NCBI GenBank assembly: GCA_943737045.1
Contig: CALSFV010000281.1
Span: 199,001 to 263,000 of the forward strand
Source: Parapristionchus giblindavisi
Taxonomy: Eukaryota; Nematoda; Chromadorea; Rhabditida; Diplogasteridae
Direction of reading: 5' to 3'
DNA length: 64,000 nt
Both the position numbers and the translations under genes were made by a program. Under the pieces are notes generated by a model. The model was not told the origin of the DNA. It did no database searches and saw nothing but the letters and a program-made list of their open reading frames with translations. Of the stretch, positions 1 through 12,726 are shown in pieces (positions within the stretch are counted from its first letter, which is position 1; each line of letters begins with the position of its first letter).

Positions 1-3000
1 AAGGGGGTGACATGATAATGATAGAGAGAGTGACGTAGTTGGTATAATGTAGCAAGACCGTGGGTTGGAATGATTATGTAAACTTTTCGCCCTGCGGCTG
101 ATGGGCGTGGCATAAAATGTGGATAGTTCAGTGGCTAGTCCTATCAATATCGTTCACTCGACGTTGTTTATACATCATGGCTGTCATCTTCCATAAGAAC
201 TTCAATGGACTCGATTCATTCCCTAACAATAAGATTGAGCAGATAGTTTCTCAAACTGTTTATACTAAATTAATTCGTTAAAATTCAAGGACAAAATGGC
301 GTTGATGAGGGCATGCCTATTCGGCATTTATAACTGACAATGGACCTGAGATGTTAAAGAGGAAAATATTAACCTGTCCATCATAAAACAGACTAATACC
401 AGGAAATATAAGAAAGCTAGCAATAACTTAAGAAATAGCGCTTAATTCGTGATACGTGAAATTAAGGTAATTGATCTCTGAGTGATTGAAAATGAAGTGA
501 ATGGCAATATCTTATTCGTCATTTTTATTAATAAATCATAGATTACGCCCAATATGTTCTACCACTAACAGGTCATACAAGTAACCCCACAACGGAAAGG
601 TGAAGTTTTTATCTAATTAGAACCTATATGAGGAAAAATACGCCTACCTTTATACCTTGAAGTATAATTAAAATCGTCAATTCAACCATTCTATTGTTTA
701 TATATTCCCAAAAAAATAAACCTGTAAGGGTTGAGGGTGGTAATGTAAAGTTATAAATATTATATTGGATACTTCATACCATCATTCTATGAACATGGAA
801 ATCTAGAAACATATCAACTGGAGCACCGATAATACAAATGTATGAAAAATTATATTATTGATATAGAGTTGAAATTAACGGTTTATGAGTGAAGACAGAT
901 CTCCATTTAGTATGACCATACAAAAATACAGTCCACTATTATTACTCCGAATTCAGACAGACGCTACTCACCACTAATAAAGAAAATATTTTGATGAATA
1001 GTACATTGCATACGAATTATATATTGATTTGATCAAGCTACAGAAATCAAAAGAGACAAAGCTCAATGCAAATGCGCGAAAGATATTACGGGAAAAGATT
1101 ACACGTAGGAATATAACAGGCCTATTACAACCATACAAGTGTCATATTCTTACTTTTCAAAGTTCGACCCTATCCAGGGCTACTTGTCGGTTGAATCGAT
1201 GAGTGGCCAATTCACATTCTCCTCAGAATGTTCAAACTACCATATCTTTATATACTGTACTTCACGTTGAATTATCGTTCCTTTCTTTACTCATAGGGTC
1301 AGAGGTTGACATGGAATCGTCGCCATGGGACTCTATTTATTCATACAGAGCGAATTCAGCCGGGATCAAAAAAAGGTGGCGGTAAATAAGAAGTGAGAGA
1401 GATAAACCGCTCAACAATACTAAAAAATCTAGAAAGCAACCACTAATGATGCATTTGTGCTCTAGAAACAATACATATTGGAAATCTTAATAGTAGATAT
1501 ACGCTAAGATAGTTATTTGTATAATAGTACTAACGCTTTGGCATACAACTATGTTTCTGTTCATTTCACTGGATTTACATGAGATATCACTAAAGGTGAA
1601 TAACTAAAGAATGTAGATCTTGCAGTACACACCCTATCGCTATTGGATGATCGGTGGTGGTTTATATCCTGGGTTCATACACCTTCCATTATGTAAACAC
1701 ACCTATATGAATCATAGTCCAAACCTGTTATCCCGTTTGTTTTTCTATTATTTTGAGATGTGCGCTGATGAAATACATGTTTAATACATGTATATGTCTA
1801 TAGGTGAAATCATGCTCTTCTATAGTGCTCTCGTTATCAAAGTCTTTTCAGGTAGCGACCAAACCTTACTTATTGAAATAGTGTACATGGATATTATAAC
1901 TAGCATGATCAGAACCCCCTTATTTATAAAATGATGTTTCTTGATGATGAACAGTGGGTGTATCTACCTTTTACGATATCTAAAGTTAATTGAACATCTT
2001 AATACTACATATCAACACCATATCTGTATCTATCTTTATGCGGACTGAACTAATTATGCACTATTCTACTCATATTCTAGCGGCATAGATATATATACTC
2101 TACTTTTGCACAACATAAAGTGTGTCTCTATTATTGTTTCGTATGCAGTGTATAAGGATCCAATTATTTGGACTAATGTATAACATAACGCTTGCCATAC
2201 ACCAATCATTTTCCTAATGTATCATAGTTAGATAATCATGTTAATTTTTATTAGCTATTATGCTTCATGAAAGGCGATTTATAAAATATTGTAGGATGCC
2301 TTATAGTTGAATAATGTATCTTTTGAAGGTTAACTAAATCAAATAATTTCGTTGTGAGGACATGTAGATAACAAAAATTATTCTACATCCCGTGCACTAT
2401 TTCATTCAACTTATTTGTCCGCTAGAATCATGAATGAACAACACTGAATGCTCATTTCTATAACCGGTAAACGCGCGATTTTGAATGATAAAGATATCGA
2501 AAATGTAAGTGGGAACCCTCCCGGTATGGTACTTTCTATTTACTGAGCTATACTGATACCTCTCGAATCTAGTAGTAGTAATCAGAATTCCACATTTTTG
2601 GACCACGCGATAATATATTACGCCAAATCAGTCTTTAATACTTCATTACCACGAGTAACACTTTCACAATGTAGGGCATTTTAACTGTTTCATTCAACAC
2701 AAACAATCATGACAAATCTTTATAATTATTTGATCACATACTGTGTGATGTAATATAGTAGAATCATGCACCATTTAGTTGTCGAACTATGTACTAATTT
2801 ATGCAGTCAAACATTGCAATATAGAAACATGGATGTATATCGCGCAAGAGTGTACAGAACCGCTCAATGCTTCGTAGTCATATGATAAAATGCATATCAT
2901 TACATGATCAAACACGACATTAACGCGATCATACATGAAAATATAAACATCCTGCTTAAGTTTACATTTATCCATGGTAATTCGAGCATCTAAGGGACAT

Positions 3001-3573
3001 CTAAATGATTTCTCGAACAATATGTAAATTGATTCGCTTCGCAAGGAGTGATATGTATATGTTTGTATACGTTTGCTACAGATATGCCTACTATTTCATT
3101 GTTTAGCCTAGCATGAGGCAATTGTAAAACCGATGACGTTGAAATGGTTAGAAGTATACTTAAAAACCAATCATGTTCAAATTACAAACTTAAAGAATGA
3201 GAGCATGTCAAAATCTGTCTGGTGTGGTTGAAAACTCAGTAAAATGTATAAGTTTAGATCTAATACAGCATTATAGTCTATCATTCATATTCTCAATGCA
3301 ATATGTTACAAATTTATCTTATTCTTGGAGAATCATGAGGTGTTTACTCGAACAACTATGTTGCCTCATTAATAATTCAAACAATATGCTTTTCTATTGT
3401 AAGAAATGGACCAAAATATGGATTCATAGTTTTTAAGTAAAGGTCACTTGAAAATCGTCATGTTGTAAGTTCCGGGTACAACCAACCAGTTTCCGATATA
3501 TTAGGCGACGACATAAATAACGCTCGTTTTTCACTCTCCAAAAAAATTATCATAAAATTTTAACAAAGCAAGA

Positions 3574-4603
3574 GGGATTCGGGAAATATTCTCCGTTCGG
3601 ATGGATGACCTTCAGCCTTCCACCCGGCAGTTTATGGATCTATTCGTGATAAAAGGACTGGGGCAAATTCTGGAAATAGGTGACGAGTACGGTATGGATA
3701 GTGGTTCGGTATTTGAAGCTTTGCGCTTTGAGGAAGCGATATAGCGTCGCGAAGAGGTGACAACCATAGTCGGCAAGATCGGTTGAGTACGGAGGGTGGT
3801 GGAATACAATTCAGCCATATTCCGTTAGCTCAGCCTGGGTCGTTCTTTAGGTATGATGTCGAGCGTTGTCATGTTGAAATTATATCCGAGTGTCCTTCCC
3901 ACGTGATTGTTCGAGGTGGAGTCTTAGCTTCCACAGCTGGAGAGTGTAGACATGTGTCGTGATAGTCGCACCCTCGGGGAGGAGTTCCCAGTACTCGACT
4001 TCACGTACCAGCCACCAGATGCATAGCGTCACTTTTTGCGGTGAAAATCGGGTTTGGGGACATCTGCTGGCTATTCGCGCTGACCGAACCACAGTCTCAT
4101 TGGCTCTTCGTAATCCTAGAGCACCCACTTTTCATCACCGGTTATAACGTTGACCAACCAACCAAGCCGGCGACGCAGAGTGAGAAGATTCTTTGCCATG
4201 TCCATTCGGCGATCCTTGTCGTAGTCGGCTAGGACGTGGGGTAGACATCTTACCTATTTTCACTTATTTCCGAGAGTGTTAAGGCCATGTACCACAGTGC
4301 TCTGGTTGACCCCAAGTGCCATTGCAATATCACCGGTATCGGGATATGGGTCAGCCTCTACCTCATAGAGCAATCGATCGAGACCCACTCCCACAGGGCA
4401 ACCGGGTTGGTCTTCATCTTCGATGAAAAAGTCCTGTTTCTCGAATTTGATGACCCACTTTCTCATCGGTGTTACGTGAGGCACTTCTGAGGGGTACACC
4501 TCTGCTAGGCGAGGTTGGAAGTCAGGGCGTTTCAAGCCCGAGAGGAAGAGGAATTCTTTCGACAAGTATGAGGTCCTTTACGCATCATATTGATTGATCA
4601 ACA
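3574..4603 (-). mobile_element. Decayed mariner transposase, left-arm mirror copy
   Basis: Exact mirror of the copy at 4675-5704, with the same frameshifts and stops. The open N-terminal part is 4260-4565 on the minus strand. Two independent insertions would not share every disabling change, so this copy arose with the inverted duplication of the whole arm. Confidence 0.85.
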
Positions 4604-4674
4604 ACACGTAAACATCTTTATTCGGTATCCGTCAATCAATAATTTACTCTATTACCTTGTCGAGTTTACATCGC

Positions 4675-5704
4675 TGTTGATCAATCAATATGATGCGTAA
4701 AGGACCTCATACTTGTCGAAAGAATTCCTCTTCCTCTCGGGCTTGAAACGCCCTGACTTCCAACCTCGCCTAGCAGAGGTGTACCCCTCAGAAGTGCCTC
4801 ACGTAACACCGATGAGAAAGTGGGTCATCAAATTCGAGAAACAGGACTTTTTCATCGAAGATGAAGACCAACCCGGTTGCCCTGTGGGAGTGGGTCTCGA
4901 TCGATTGCTCTATGAGGTAGAGGCTGACCCATATCCCGATACCGGTGATATTGCAATGGCACTTGGGGTCAACCAGAGCACTGTGGTACATGGCCTTAAC
5001 ACTCTCGGAAATAAGTGAAAATAGGTAAGATGTCTACCCCACGTCCTAGCCGACTACGACAAGGATCGCCGAATGGACATGGCAAAGAATCTTCTCACTC
5101 TGCGTCGCCGGCTTGGTTGGTTGGTCAACGTTATAACCGGTGATGAAAAGTGGGTGCTCTAGGATTACGAAGAGCCAATGAGACTGTGGTTCGGTCAGCG
5201 CGAATAGCCAGCAGATGTCCCCAAACCCGATTTTCACCGCAAAAAGTGACGCTATGCATCTGGTGGCTGGTACGTGAAGTCGAGTACTGGGAACTCCTCC
5301 CCGAGGGTGCGACTATCACGACACATGTCTACACTCTCCAGCTGTGGAAGCTAAGACTCCACCTCGAACAATCACGTGGGAAGGACACTCGGATATAAAT
5401 TCAACATGACAACGCTCGACATCATACCTAAAGAACGACCCAGGCTGAGCTAACGGAATATGGCTGAATTGTATTCCACCACCCTCCGTACTCAACCGAT
5501 CTTGCCGACTATGGTTGTCACCTCTTCGCGACGCTATATCGCTTCCTCAAAGCGCAAAGCTTCAAATACCGAACCACTATCCATACCGTACTCGTCACCT
5601 ATTTCCAGAATTTGCCCCAGTCCTTTTATCACGAATAGATCCATAAACTGCCGGGTGGAAGGCTGAAGGTCATCCATCCGAACGGAGAATATTTCCCGAA
5701 TCCC
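4675..5704 (+). mobile_element. Decayed mariner transposase, right-arm copy
   Basis: Conceptual translation across several frames follows a mariner transposase from near its N-terminus to its C-terminus. The N-terminal half is open at 4713-5018 and includes the HTH-like stretch DIAMALGVNQSTV. Then come VTGDEKWVL (first catalytic Asp), WELLPEGATIT, HDNAR (second Asp) and an NGEYF tail near 5690. Frameshifts and stops separate these blocks, and the third catalytic Asp region (YSTDLADYGCHLF) is altered, so it cannot encode an active enzyme. The 5' end lies at the palindrome hub and no clear terminal repeat is visible there. Family assignment rests on known mariner motifs; inactivity is seen directly. 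Confidence 0.85.
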
Positions 5705-8700
5705 TCTTGCTTTGTTAAAATTTTATGATAATTTTTTTGGAGAGTGAAAAACGAGCGTTATTTATGTCGTCGCCTAATATATCGGAAACTGGTTGGTTGT
5801 ACCCGGAACTTACAACATGACGATTTTCAAGTGACCTTTACTTAAAAACTATGAATCCATATTTTGGTCCATTTCTTACAATAGAAAAGCATATTGTTTG
5901 AATTATTAATGAGGCAACATAGTTGTTCGAGTAAACACCTCATGATTCTCCAAGAATAAGATAAATTTGTAACATATTGCATTGAGAATATGAATGATAG
6001 ACTATAATGCTGTATTAGATCTAAACTTATACATTTTACTGAGTTTTCAACCACACCAGACAGATTTTGACATGCTCTCATTCTTTAAGTTTGTAATTTG
6101 AACATGATTGGTTTTTAAGTATACTTCTAACCATTTCAACGTCATCGGTTTTACAATTGCCTCATGCTAGGCTAAACAATGAAATAGTAGGCATATCTGT
6201 AGCAAACGTATACAAACATATACATATCACTCCTTGCGAAGCGAATCAATTTACATATTGTTCGAGAAATCATTTAGATGTCCCTTAGATGCTCGAATTA
6301 CCATGGATAAATGTAAACTTAAGCAGGATGTTTATATTTTCATGTATGATCGCGTTAATGTCGTGTTTGATCATGTAATGATATGCATTTTATCATATGA
6401 CTACGAAGCATTGAGCGGTTCTGTACACTCTTGCGCGATATACATCCATGTTTCTATATTGCAATGTTTGACTGCATAAATTAGTACATAGTTCGACAAC
6501 TAAATGGTGCATGATTCTACTATATTACATCACACAGTATGTGATCAAATAATTATAAAGATTTGTCATGATTGTTTGTGTTGAATGAAACAGTTAAAAT
6601 GCCCTACATTGTGAAAGTGTTACTCGTGGTAATGAAGTATTAAAGACTGATTTGGCGTAATATATTATCGCGTGGTCCAAAAATGTGGAATTCTGATTAC
6701 TACTACTAGATTCGAGAGGTATCAGTATAGCTCAGTAAATAGAAAGTACCATACCGGGAGGGTTCCCACTTACATTTTCGATATCTTTATCATTCAAAAT
6801 CGCGCGTTTACCGGTTATAGAAATGAGCATTCAGTGTTGTTCATTCATGATTCTAGCGGACAAATAAGTTGAATGAAATAGTGCACGGGATGTAGAATAA
6901 TTTTTGTTATCTACATGTCCTCACAACGAAATTATTTGATTTAGTTAACCTTCAAAAGATACATTATTCAACTATAAGGCATCCTACAATATTTTATAAA
7001 TCGCCTTTCATGAAGCATAATAGCTAATAAAAATTAACATGATTATCTAACTATGATACATTAGGAAAATGATTGGTGTATGGCAAGCGTTATGTTATAC
7101 ATTAGTCCAAATAATTGGATCCTTATACACTGCATACGAAACAATAATAGAGACACACTTTATGTTGTGCAAAAGTAGAGTATATATATCTATGCCGCTA
7201 GAATATGAGTAGAATAGTGCATAATTAGTTCAGTCCGCATAAAGATAGATACAGATATGGTGTTGATATGTAGTATTAAGATGTTCAATTAACTTTAGAT
7301 ATCGTAAAAGGTAGATACACCCACTGTTCATCATCAAGAAACATCATTTTATAAATAAGGGGGTTCTGATCATGCTAGTTATAATATCCATGTACACTAT
7401 TTCAATAAGTAAGGTTTGGTCGCTACCTGAAAAGACTTTGATAACGAGAGCACTATAGAAGAGCATGATTTCACCTATAGACATATACATGTATTAAACA
7501 TGTATTTCATCAGCGCACATCTCAAAATAATAGAAAAACAAACGGGATAACAGGTTTGGACTATGATTCATATAGGTGTGTTTACATAATGGAAGGTGTA
7601 TGAACCCAGGATATAAACCACCACCGATCATCCAATAGCGATAGGGTGTGTACTGCAAGATCTACATTCTTTAGTTATTCACCTTTAGTGATATCTCATG
7701 TAAATCCAGTGAAATGAACAGAAACATAGTTGTATGCCAAAGCGTTAGTACTATTATACAAATAACTATCTTAGCGTATATCTACTATTAAGATTTCCAA
7801 TATGTATTGTTTCTAGAGCACAAATGCATCATTAGTGGTTGCTTTCTAGATTTTTTAGTATTGTTGAGCGGTTTATCTCTCTCACTTCTTATTTACCGCC
7901 ACCTTTTTTTGATCCCGGCTGAATTCGCTCTGTATGAATAAATAGAGTCCCATGGCGACGATTCCATGTCAACCTCTGACCCTATGAGTAAAGAAAGGAA
8001 CGATAATTCAACGTGAAGTACAGTATATAAAGATATGGTAGTTTGAACATTCTGAGGAGAATGTGAATTGGCCACTCATCGATTCAACCGACAAGTAGCC
8101 CTGGATAGGGTCGAACTTTGAAAAGTAAGAATATGACACTTGTATGGTTGTAATAGGCCTGTTATATTCCTACGTGTAATCTTTTCCCGTAATATCTTTC
8201 GCGCATTTGCATTGAGCTTTGTCTCTTTTGATTTCTGTAGCTTGATCAAATCAATATATAATTCGTATGCAATGTACTATTCATCAAAATATTTTCTTTA
8301 TTAGTGGTGAGTAGCGTCTGTCTGAATTCGGAGTAATAATAGTGGACTGTATTTTTGTATGGTCATACTAAATGGAGATCTGTCTTCACTCATAAACCGT
8401 TAATTTCAACTCTATATCAATAATATAATTTTTCATACATTTGTATTATCGGTGCTCCAGTTGATATGTTTCTAGATTTCCATGTTCATAGAATGATGGT
8501 ATGAAGTATCCAATATAATATTTATAACTTTACATTACCACCCTCAACCCTTACAGGTTTATTTTTTTGGGAATATATAAACAATAGAATGGTTGAATTG
8601 ACGATTTTAATTATACTTCAAGGTATAAAGGTAGGCGTATTTTTCCTCATATAGGTTCTAATTAGATAAAAACTTCACCTTTCCGTTGTGGGGTTACTTG

Positions 8701-9288
8701 TATGACCTGTTAGTGGTAGAACATATTGGGCGTAATCTATGATTTATTAATAAAAATGACGAATAAGATATTGCCATTCACTTCATTTTCAATCACTCAG
8801 AGATCAATTACCTTAATTTCACGTATCACGAATTAAGCGCTATTTCTTAAGTTATTGCTAGCTTTCTTATATTTCCTGGTATTAGTCTGTTTTATGATGG
8901 ACAGGTTAATATTTTCCTCTTTAACATCTCAGGTCCATTGTCAGTTATAAATGCCGAATAGGCATGCCCTCATCAACGCCATTTTGTCCTTGAATTTTAA
9001 CGAATTAATTTAGTATAAACAGTTTGAGAAACTATCTGCTCAATCTTATTGTTAGGGAATGAATCGAGTCCATTGAAGTTCTTATGGAAGATGACAGCCA
9101 TGATGTATAAACAACGTCGAGTGAACGATATTGATAGGACTAGCCACTGAACTATCCACATTTTATGCCACGCCCATCAGCCGCAGGGCGAAAAGTTTAC
9201 ATAATCATTCCAACCCACGGTCTTGCTACATTATACCAACTACGTCACTCTCTCTATCATTATCATGTCACCCCCTTCATCACCCTCC

Positions 9289-9754
9289 ATGGCTGAGATC
9301 AACCCAGGTATTTATGATGCGTTCACAAATATCTCCCTATCTCATCATCTCTTCAGATCTCCACGAAGAGTATCGTCTCGACGATACCACGGTGAGCTCA
9401 CGAGGGTGTGGAGCGTACATGGTCAGGGCCATGTTCACCCTGAGCAGCGAAGAGGATCCGGTTGACATCTTCCCATTGACCGTAGATGATGCTGTGAAAA
9501 AATTAGTTGAATCTATCCCCAACGATGCCGAGATGTCATTTATTACTCTCAGCGTCAACAACCCTGATCTGTCATTTCCCGGTCAGAATTTTTTCATACA
9601 CTATAGATTTGGTAGCACATCACCCGGTAATTTATTATTAAATCATATGCTTAGTTTCATTCAAAACGGTAGTAGTATTACATTAGGATCTACACTACTA
9701 CTAACGTTAATGACCTTCCCGTCATTCCCGAATAGGGATATTGATGATTCATGA
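9289..9754 (+). CDS. Small two-exon gene of unknown function, 138 aa
   Basis: Exon 1 is 9289-9307, starting at an ATG in CCATGG context; a 49-bp intron with GTATTT donor and CTCTTCAG acceptor follows; exon 2 is 9357-9754, ending TGA. The joined protein begins MAEINPDLHEEYRLDD and phases agree. Composition is protein-like, acidic at both ends, with a hydrophobic stretch near the C-terminus (SSITLGSTLLLTLMTF). I recognise no family. It starts only 12 bp beyond the last base shown to be palindromic (9277), so it may itself lie inside a longer palindrome. An unspliced reading of the same frame has only a far-upstream start and is less likely. Confidence 0.5.
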
Positions 9755-9974
9755 TATTATTATTATTATCTATTTAACCACATTTCATAATTCACCATAT
9801 ATATTGTAAATGTAAGAATATTTTATTCCTCTGGAATTATTGTAATATATTTGATAAACCAATTCATAAATAATTTCGTCCACAACTTTAACGACGATTA
9901 TAACAATAGTTCATATTGTATGTTATATACTTATTGTGCTTGGAGGTGCCAATATAGAGAGAGGGAGGCATTGT

Positions 9975-11625
9975 ATATATTGAGCTTGTCTCTAATCTTT
10001 CATAAAACTATATTTATATCTCTTGATTTTGTTGTGATTGATTATGGGAATGTATGTTAGAACTAATGAGTAGGAAATAGTGGTTGTATTTTATGCTTTG
10101 TTTCAATGTGATGATCAACTTGTCTTTAATCATTCATAAGCGTATATTTATATCTCTTGTTGTTGTGATTGATTATGGGAATGGTTGATAGAACTAGTGA
10201 CTAGGTAGGGAGGGATAAGGGTAATTAATCATTTTGTGAATATAAGTGTACGGTTTAAATCTCTTCCTCATATTACGAGATGACTTTTACCATACCATCT
10301 AGCCAAATATTCACGGACTCGCGAGTTGTCTGGTTTGAGTATTTATATCAAACTTTATCACTACTAATATCAGTTGGAATGTCCTAAATTACGTAATCAC
10401 TTGTTAGATTAAGGTTTTACTAGGGTTGTCTCAGTTTATATTTAATGGGTTTGTTTATTATTGGTGTCATCAAAGAAAATGAACAAATGATTTGGCTGCT
10501 GTATATCTCTGACTGTTATTATCATGATAGCGTAGTGGAGAATTTATTAGAATAATGTATTGTAATAGCTATACTGATCACCACAGGTTGTCTTTAAAAT
10601 ATATGTATGTGTGTTATATGTGTCGCTAATGATGATGCGATATTTCATGAGAGTGGTTTTATTTTATGCTTTGTTTCAATGTGATGATCAACTTGTCTCG
10701 ATCAACTTGTCTTTAATCATGCATAAGCGTATATTTATATCTCTTGTTGTTGTTGTTGCGATTGATTATGGGAATGGAACTAGTGAGTAGGAATAGAGGT
10801 ATAAGGGTAAGTAATCATTTTGTGAATATAGGTGCATCTCTTCCTCATATTACGAAATGACTCTTGACCATACCATCTGCCCATATATTCAAGGCCTCGC
10901 AAGATGTCTGGTTTGAGTATTTATATCTCTCACTATTGATGAGTGATAGTGACTAAAACCTCTCTTAAATTATTAGTTATGCAATTCACATGTTTCATTT
11001 GTAACATTTGAAAATCTCTACTCATTATGTGGTTTTTATAGTAGCGTCTCCCTCTTCTTTATTGCTTTCGGTAGAGATAGACACGAAGGGTCTCGTGTCG
11101 GCTTTCCTTTTTGTTCAGCATACTTCATCTCTACTAATTTCAGTTGGAATAACCTAATTACGTAGTCACTAGTTAAATCATGGTTTCATTAGGTTTATCT
11201 TAGTATTTCTGCTGGTTTTTTTTTCATTATGAATGTTCTCACAGAAAATGAATGTCTTGTCTCTTTGTATGTTAATTGTAAGGGCGATGTAGTAAATGGA
11301 TGAAGAGAATTAATTAGAATGAGATATTGTGACAGCTATAGTGATCACCGTATACTCTTACCCTTTCCTTTCATTGTTTTCTTTAATATATTTATGTTCG
11401 ACATATGCTCTGCTAAAGAAGATGAGATATTTCATGAGAGTGGTTTTATTGATAGAGAAGAAGGTTTTTTATGTGTTGGTTTGATGTGTCTCGATCAACT
11501 TGTATTTAATCATTCGTGAACCTATATTTATATCTCTTGTTGTTGTGATTGGTTATGGGAATGAATGGTAGAACTAGTAAGTAGGAAGAGAGGGATGAGA
11601 GTAATTAATCATCTTCTGTAAAAGA
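9975..11625. repeat. Four diverged copies of a local repeat unit
   Basis: A unit containing TGATTGATTATGGGAATG, then an AACTAGTGAGTAGG-like string and a run near GTAATTAATCATTTTGTG, recurs around 9985-10080, 10095-10255, 10660-10830 and 11435-11620. Copies differ by substitutions and small indels, and 10260-10400 versus 10830-10930 are also related. This looks like stepwise segmental duplication of non-coding DNA. I see no gene between 9755 and 12590. Confidence 0.75.
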
Positions 11626-11742
11626 AGAGCCTTCTCCTTAACCTTGTACTTATCCTTCTCCCTCTTATCTGTTCATAGCCGCTAGGAACAGCCGGCTTCC
11701 CTCTCCCTACCGATTGATTCCGAGCACAGCGAAGGATAAGGT

Positions 11743-11743
11743 C

Positions 11744-11788
<45 letters not shown>
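11743..11788. repeat. (CT)n microsatellite
   Basis: Uninterrupted CT dinucleotides, followed by shorter CT-rich runs to about 11860. Confidence 0.95.
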
Positions 11789-11790
<2 letters not shown>

Positions 11791-12481
11791 CACTCTCTTG
11801 ATATCCTATCTCTCACTCACTCTCTCTCTCTCTCACGACTACATAGCTATCTCTCTAGCTATCTATATATGGGAGGTGTCAGGTGTGAGGTCATAGTGCC
11901 CATCCTTCATAATCAAGCAGACGTATGGCTGCAAAGGATATCCTCTTTCCATCTACCTTCCTCTTTTCTTTCCAATTTCAATCTACCTCACAACTACCTC
12001 TCTCTTGGTATCCATATCTCTTGCCAGGAGCAAAGGCCTCTCTCTCTTTTATATTAGGCAGAGAGATAATGTAAAATCAAGAGGTTATAGAGAAGCAGAG
12101 TGGAGTTTCAATGTATGGGAGGAGGCCCCGCCCCTAGATAGCTCAGTCTATAGCTTCATTAGTCGACCGTGCGGCTGCGTCTGTCTGGTAAGTCTTTGTT
12201 GATTACTGTAGTGATGATTTCAATTGTTTTTTATCTTCAAATAATCGATAATATGAATCATTGATCTACAAAAAATCGATAATGTCATGATTTTTTTCAA
12301 ATTGATTACTGTATTATTGATTACTGTACTTGTTTATTACTGTTGATTATTGTAGTAATTGATTAGAGTGATTTCATTGATTGGCTGATAAGAGTTGTCA
12401 ATCATTATTATCATTTTGATTGATCTACAAAAAATCGATATAAAAAACGATACAAAAAATCAATATAAAAAAAAATCGATA

Positions 12482-12556
12482 AGCTCCGCCCCCCTAAAGG
12501 GGCGTGGCCGACGGTGATTGGCTGACACAGGCTCCGCCCCAAAAAGGGGCGGAGCT
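12482..12556. repeat. GC-rich short palindromes
   Basis: GCTCCGCCCC (12531-12540), five A, then GGGGCGGAGC (12546-12555) form a perfect 10-bp stem. A related GCTCCGCCCC/GGGGCG pair lies just upstream at 12483-12504. GC content is far above the surroundings. It may be a fragment of a foldback element; no coding role is visible. Confidence 0.7.
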
Positions 12557-12589
12557 AAAACGTCCGTCAAACAGACCTATACTACTTCC

Positions 12590-12726
12590 ATTCGGAGATT
12601 TGGTCAATGGTATTTTGAATATCTACAGATGAAGATGGGACAGGGGCGTAAATCTTGATATCATCAGCAAATATGCCATGGTGGATATTAGGAGGGATAA
12701 TGGATTGGATATCGTTTAGATATATT
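12590..12726 (-). mobile_element. LINE reverse transcriptase fragment
   Basis: On the minus strand this reads as one open stretch containing HGIFADDIKIYAPVP, the F/YADD motif of reverse transcriptase palm motif C, with downstream residues typical of non-LTR elements. Only about 45 codons remain. It abuts the inverted PDE12 3'-end copy at 12727, which could fit a retrotransposition or repair event. The exact clade cannot be told. Confidence 0.7.

Larger units (their letters stand above)
1..9277. repeat. Giant inverted repeat (palindrome) with 71-bp spacer
   Basis: Base i pairs with base 9278-i. The left arm is 1-4603, the right arm 4675-9277, and the unpaired centre 4604-4674. Ten ORFs in one arm recur with identical translations in the other, and every stretch I compared by eye was identical, so divergence is near zero. 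The left partner of base 9278 lies outside the window, so the arms may be longer. Either it is a very young or gene-converted palindrome, or it is a fold-back artefact of long-read sequencing or assembly. Apart from the two mariner copies I see no gene in the arms: 1-3570 and 5710-9277 are AT-rich with only short unconvincing ORFs. Confidence 0.97.

Noticed and set aside
1203..1385. Short ORFs in the palindrome arms (also 2406, 2799, 3197 and mirrors)
   Set aside because: No motif, no splice context, AT-rich; identical mirrors only reflect the inverted repeat.
9131..9754. 207-codon ORF read as one exon
   Set aside because: Its 5' half lies in palindromic, non-coding-looking DNA; the spliced model with ATG at 9289 gives a better protein and agreeing phase.
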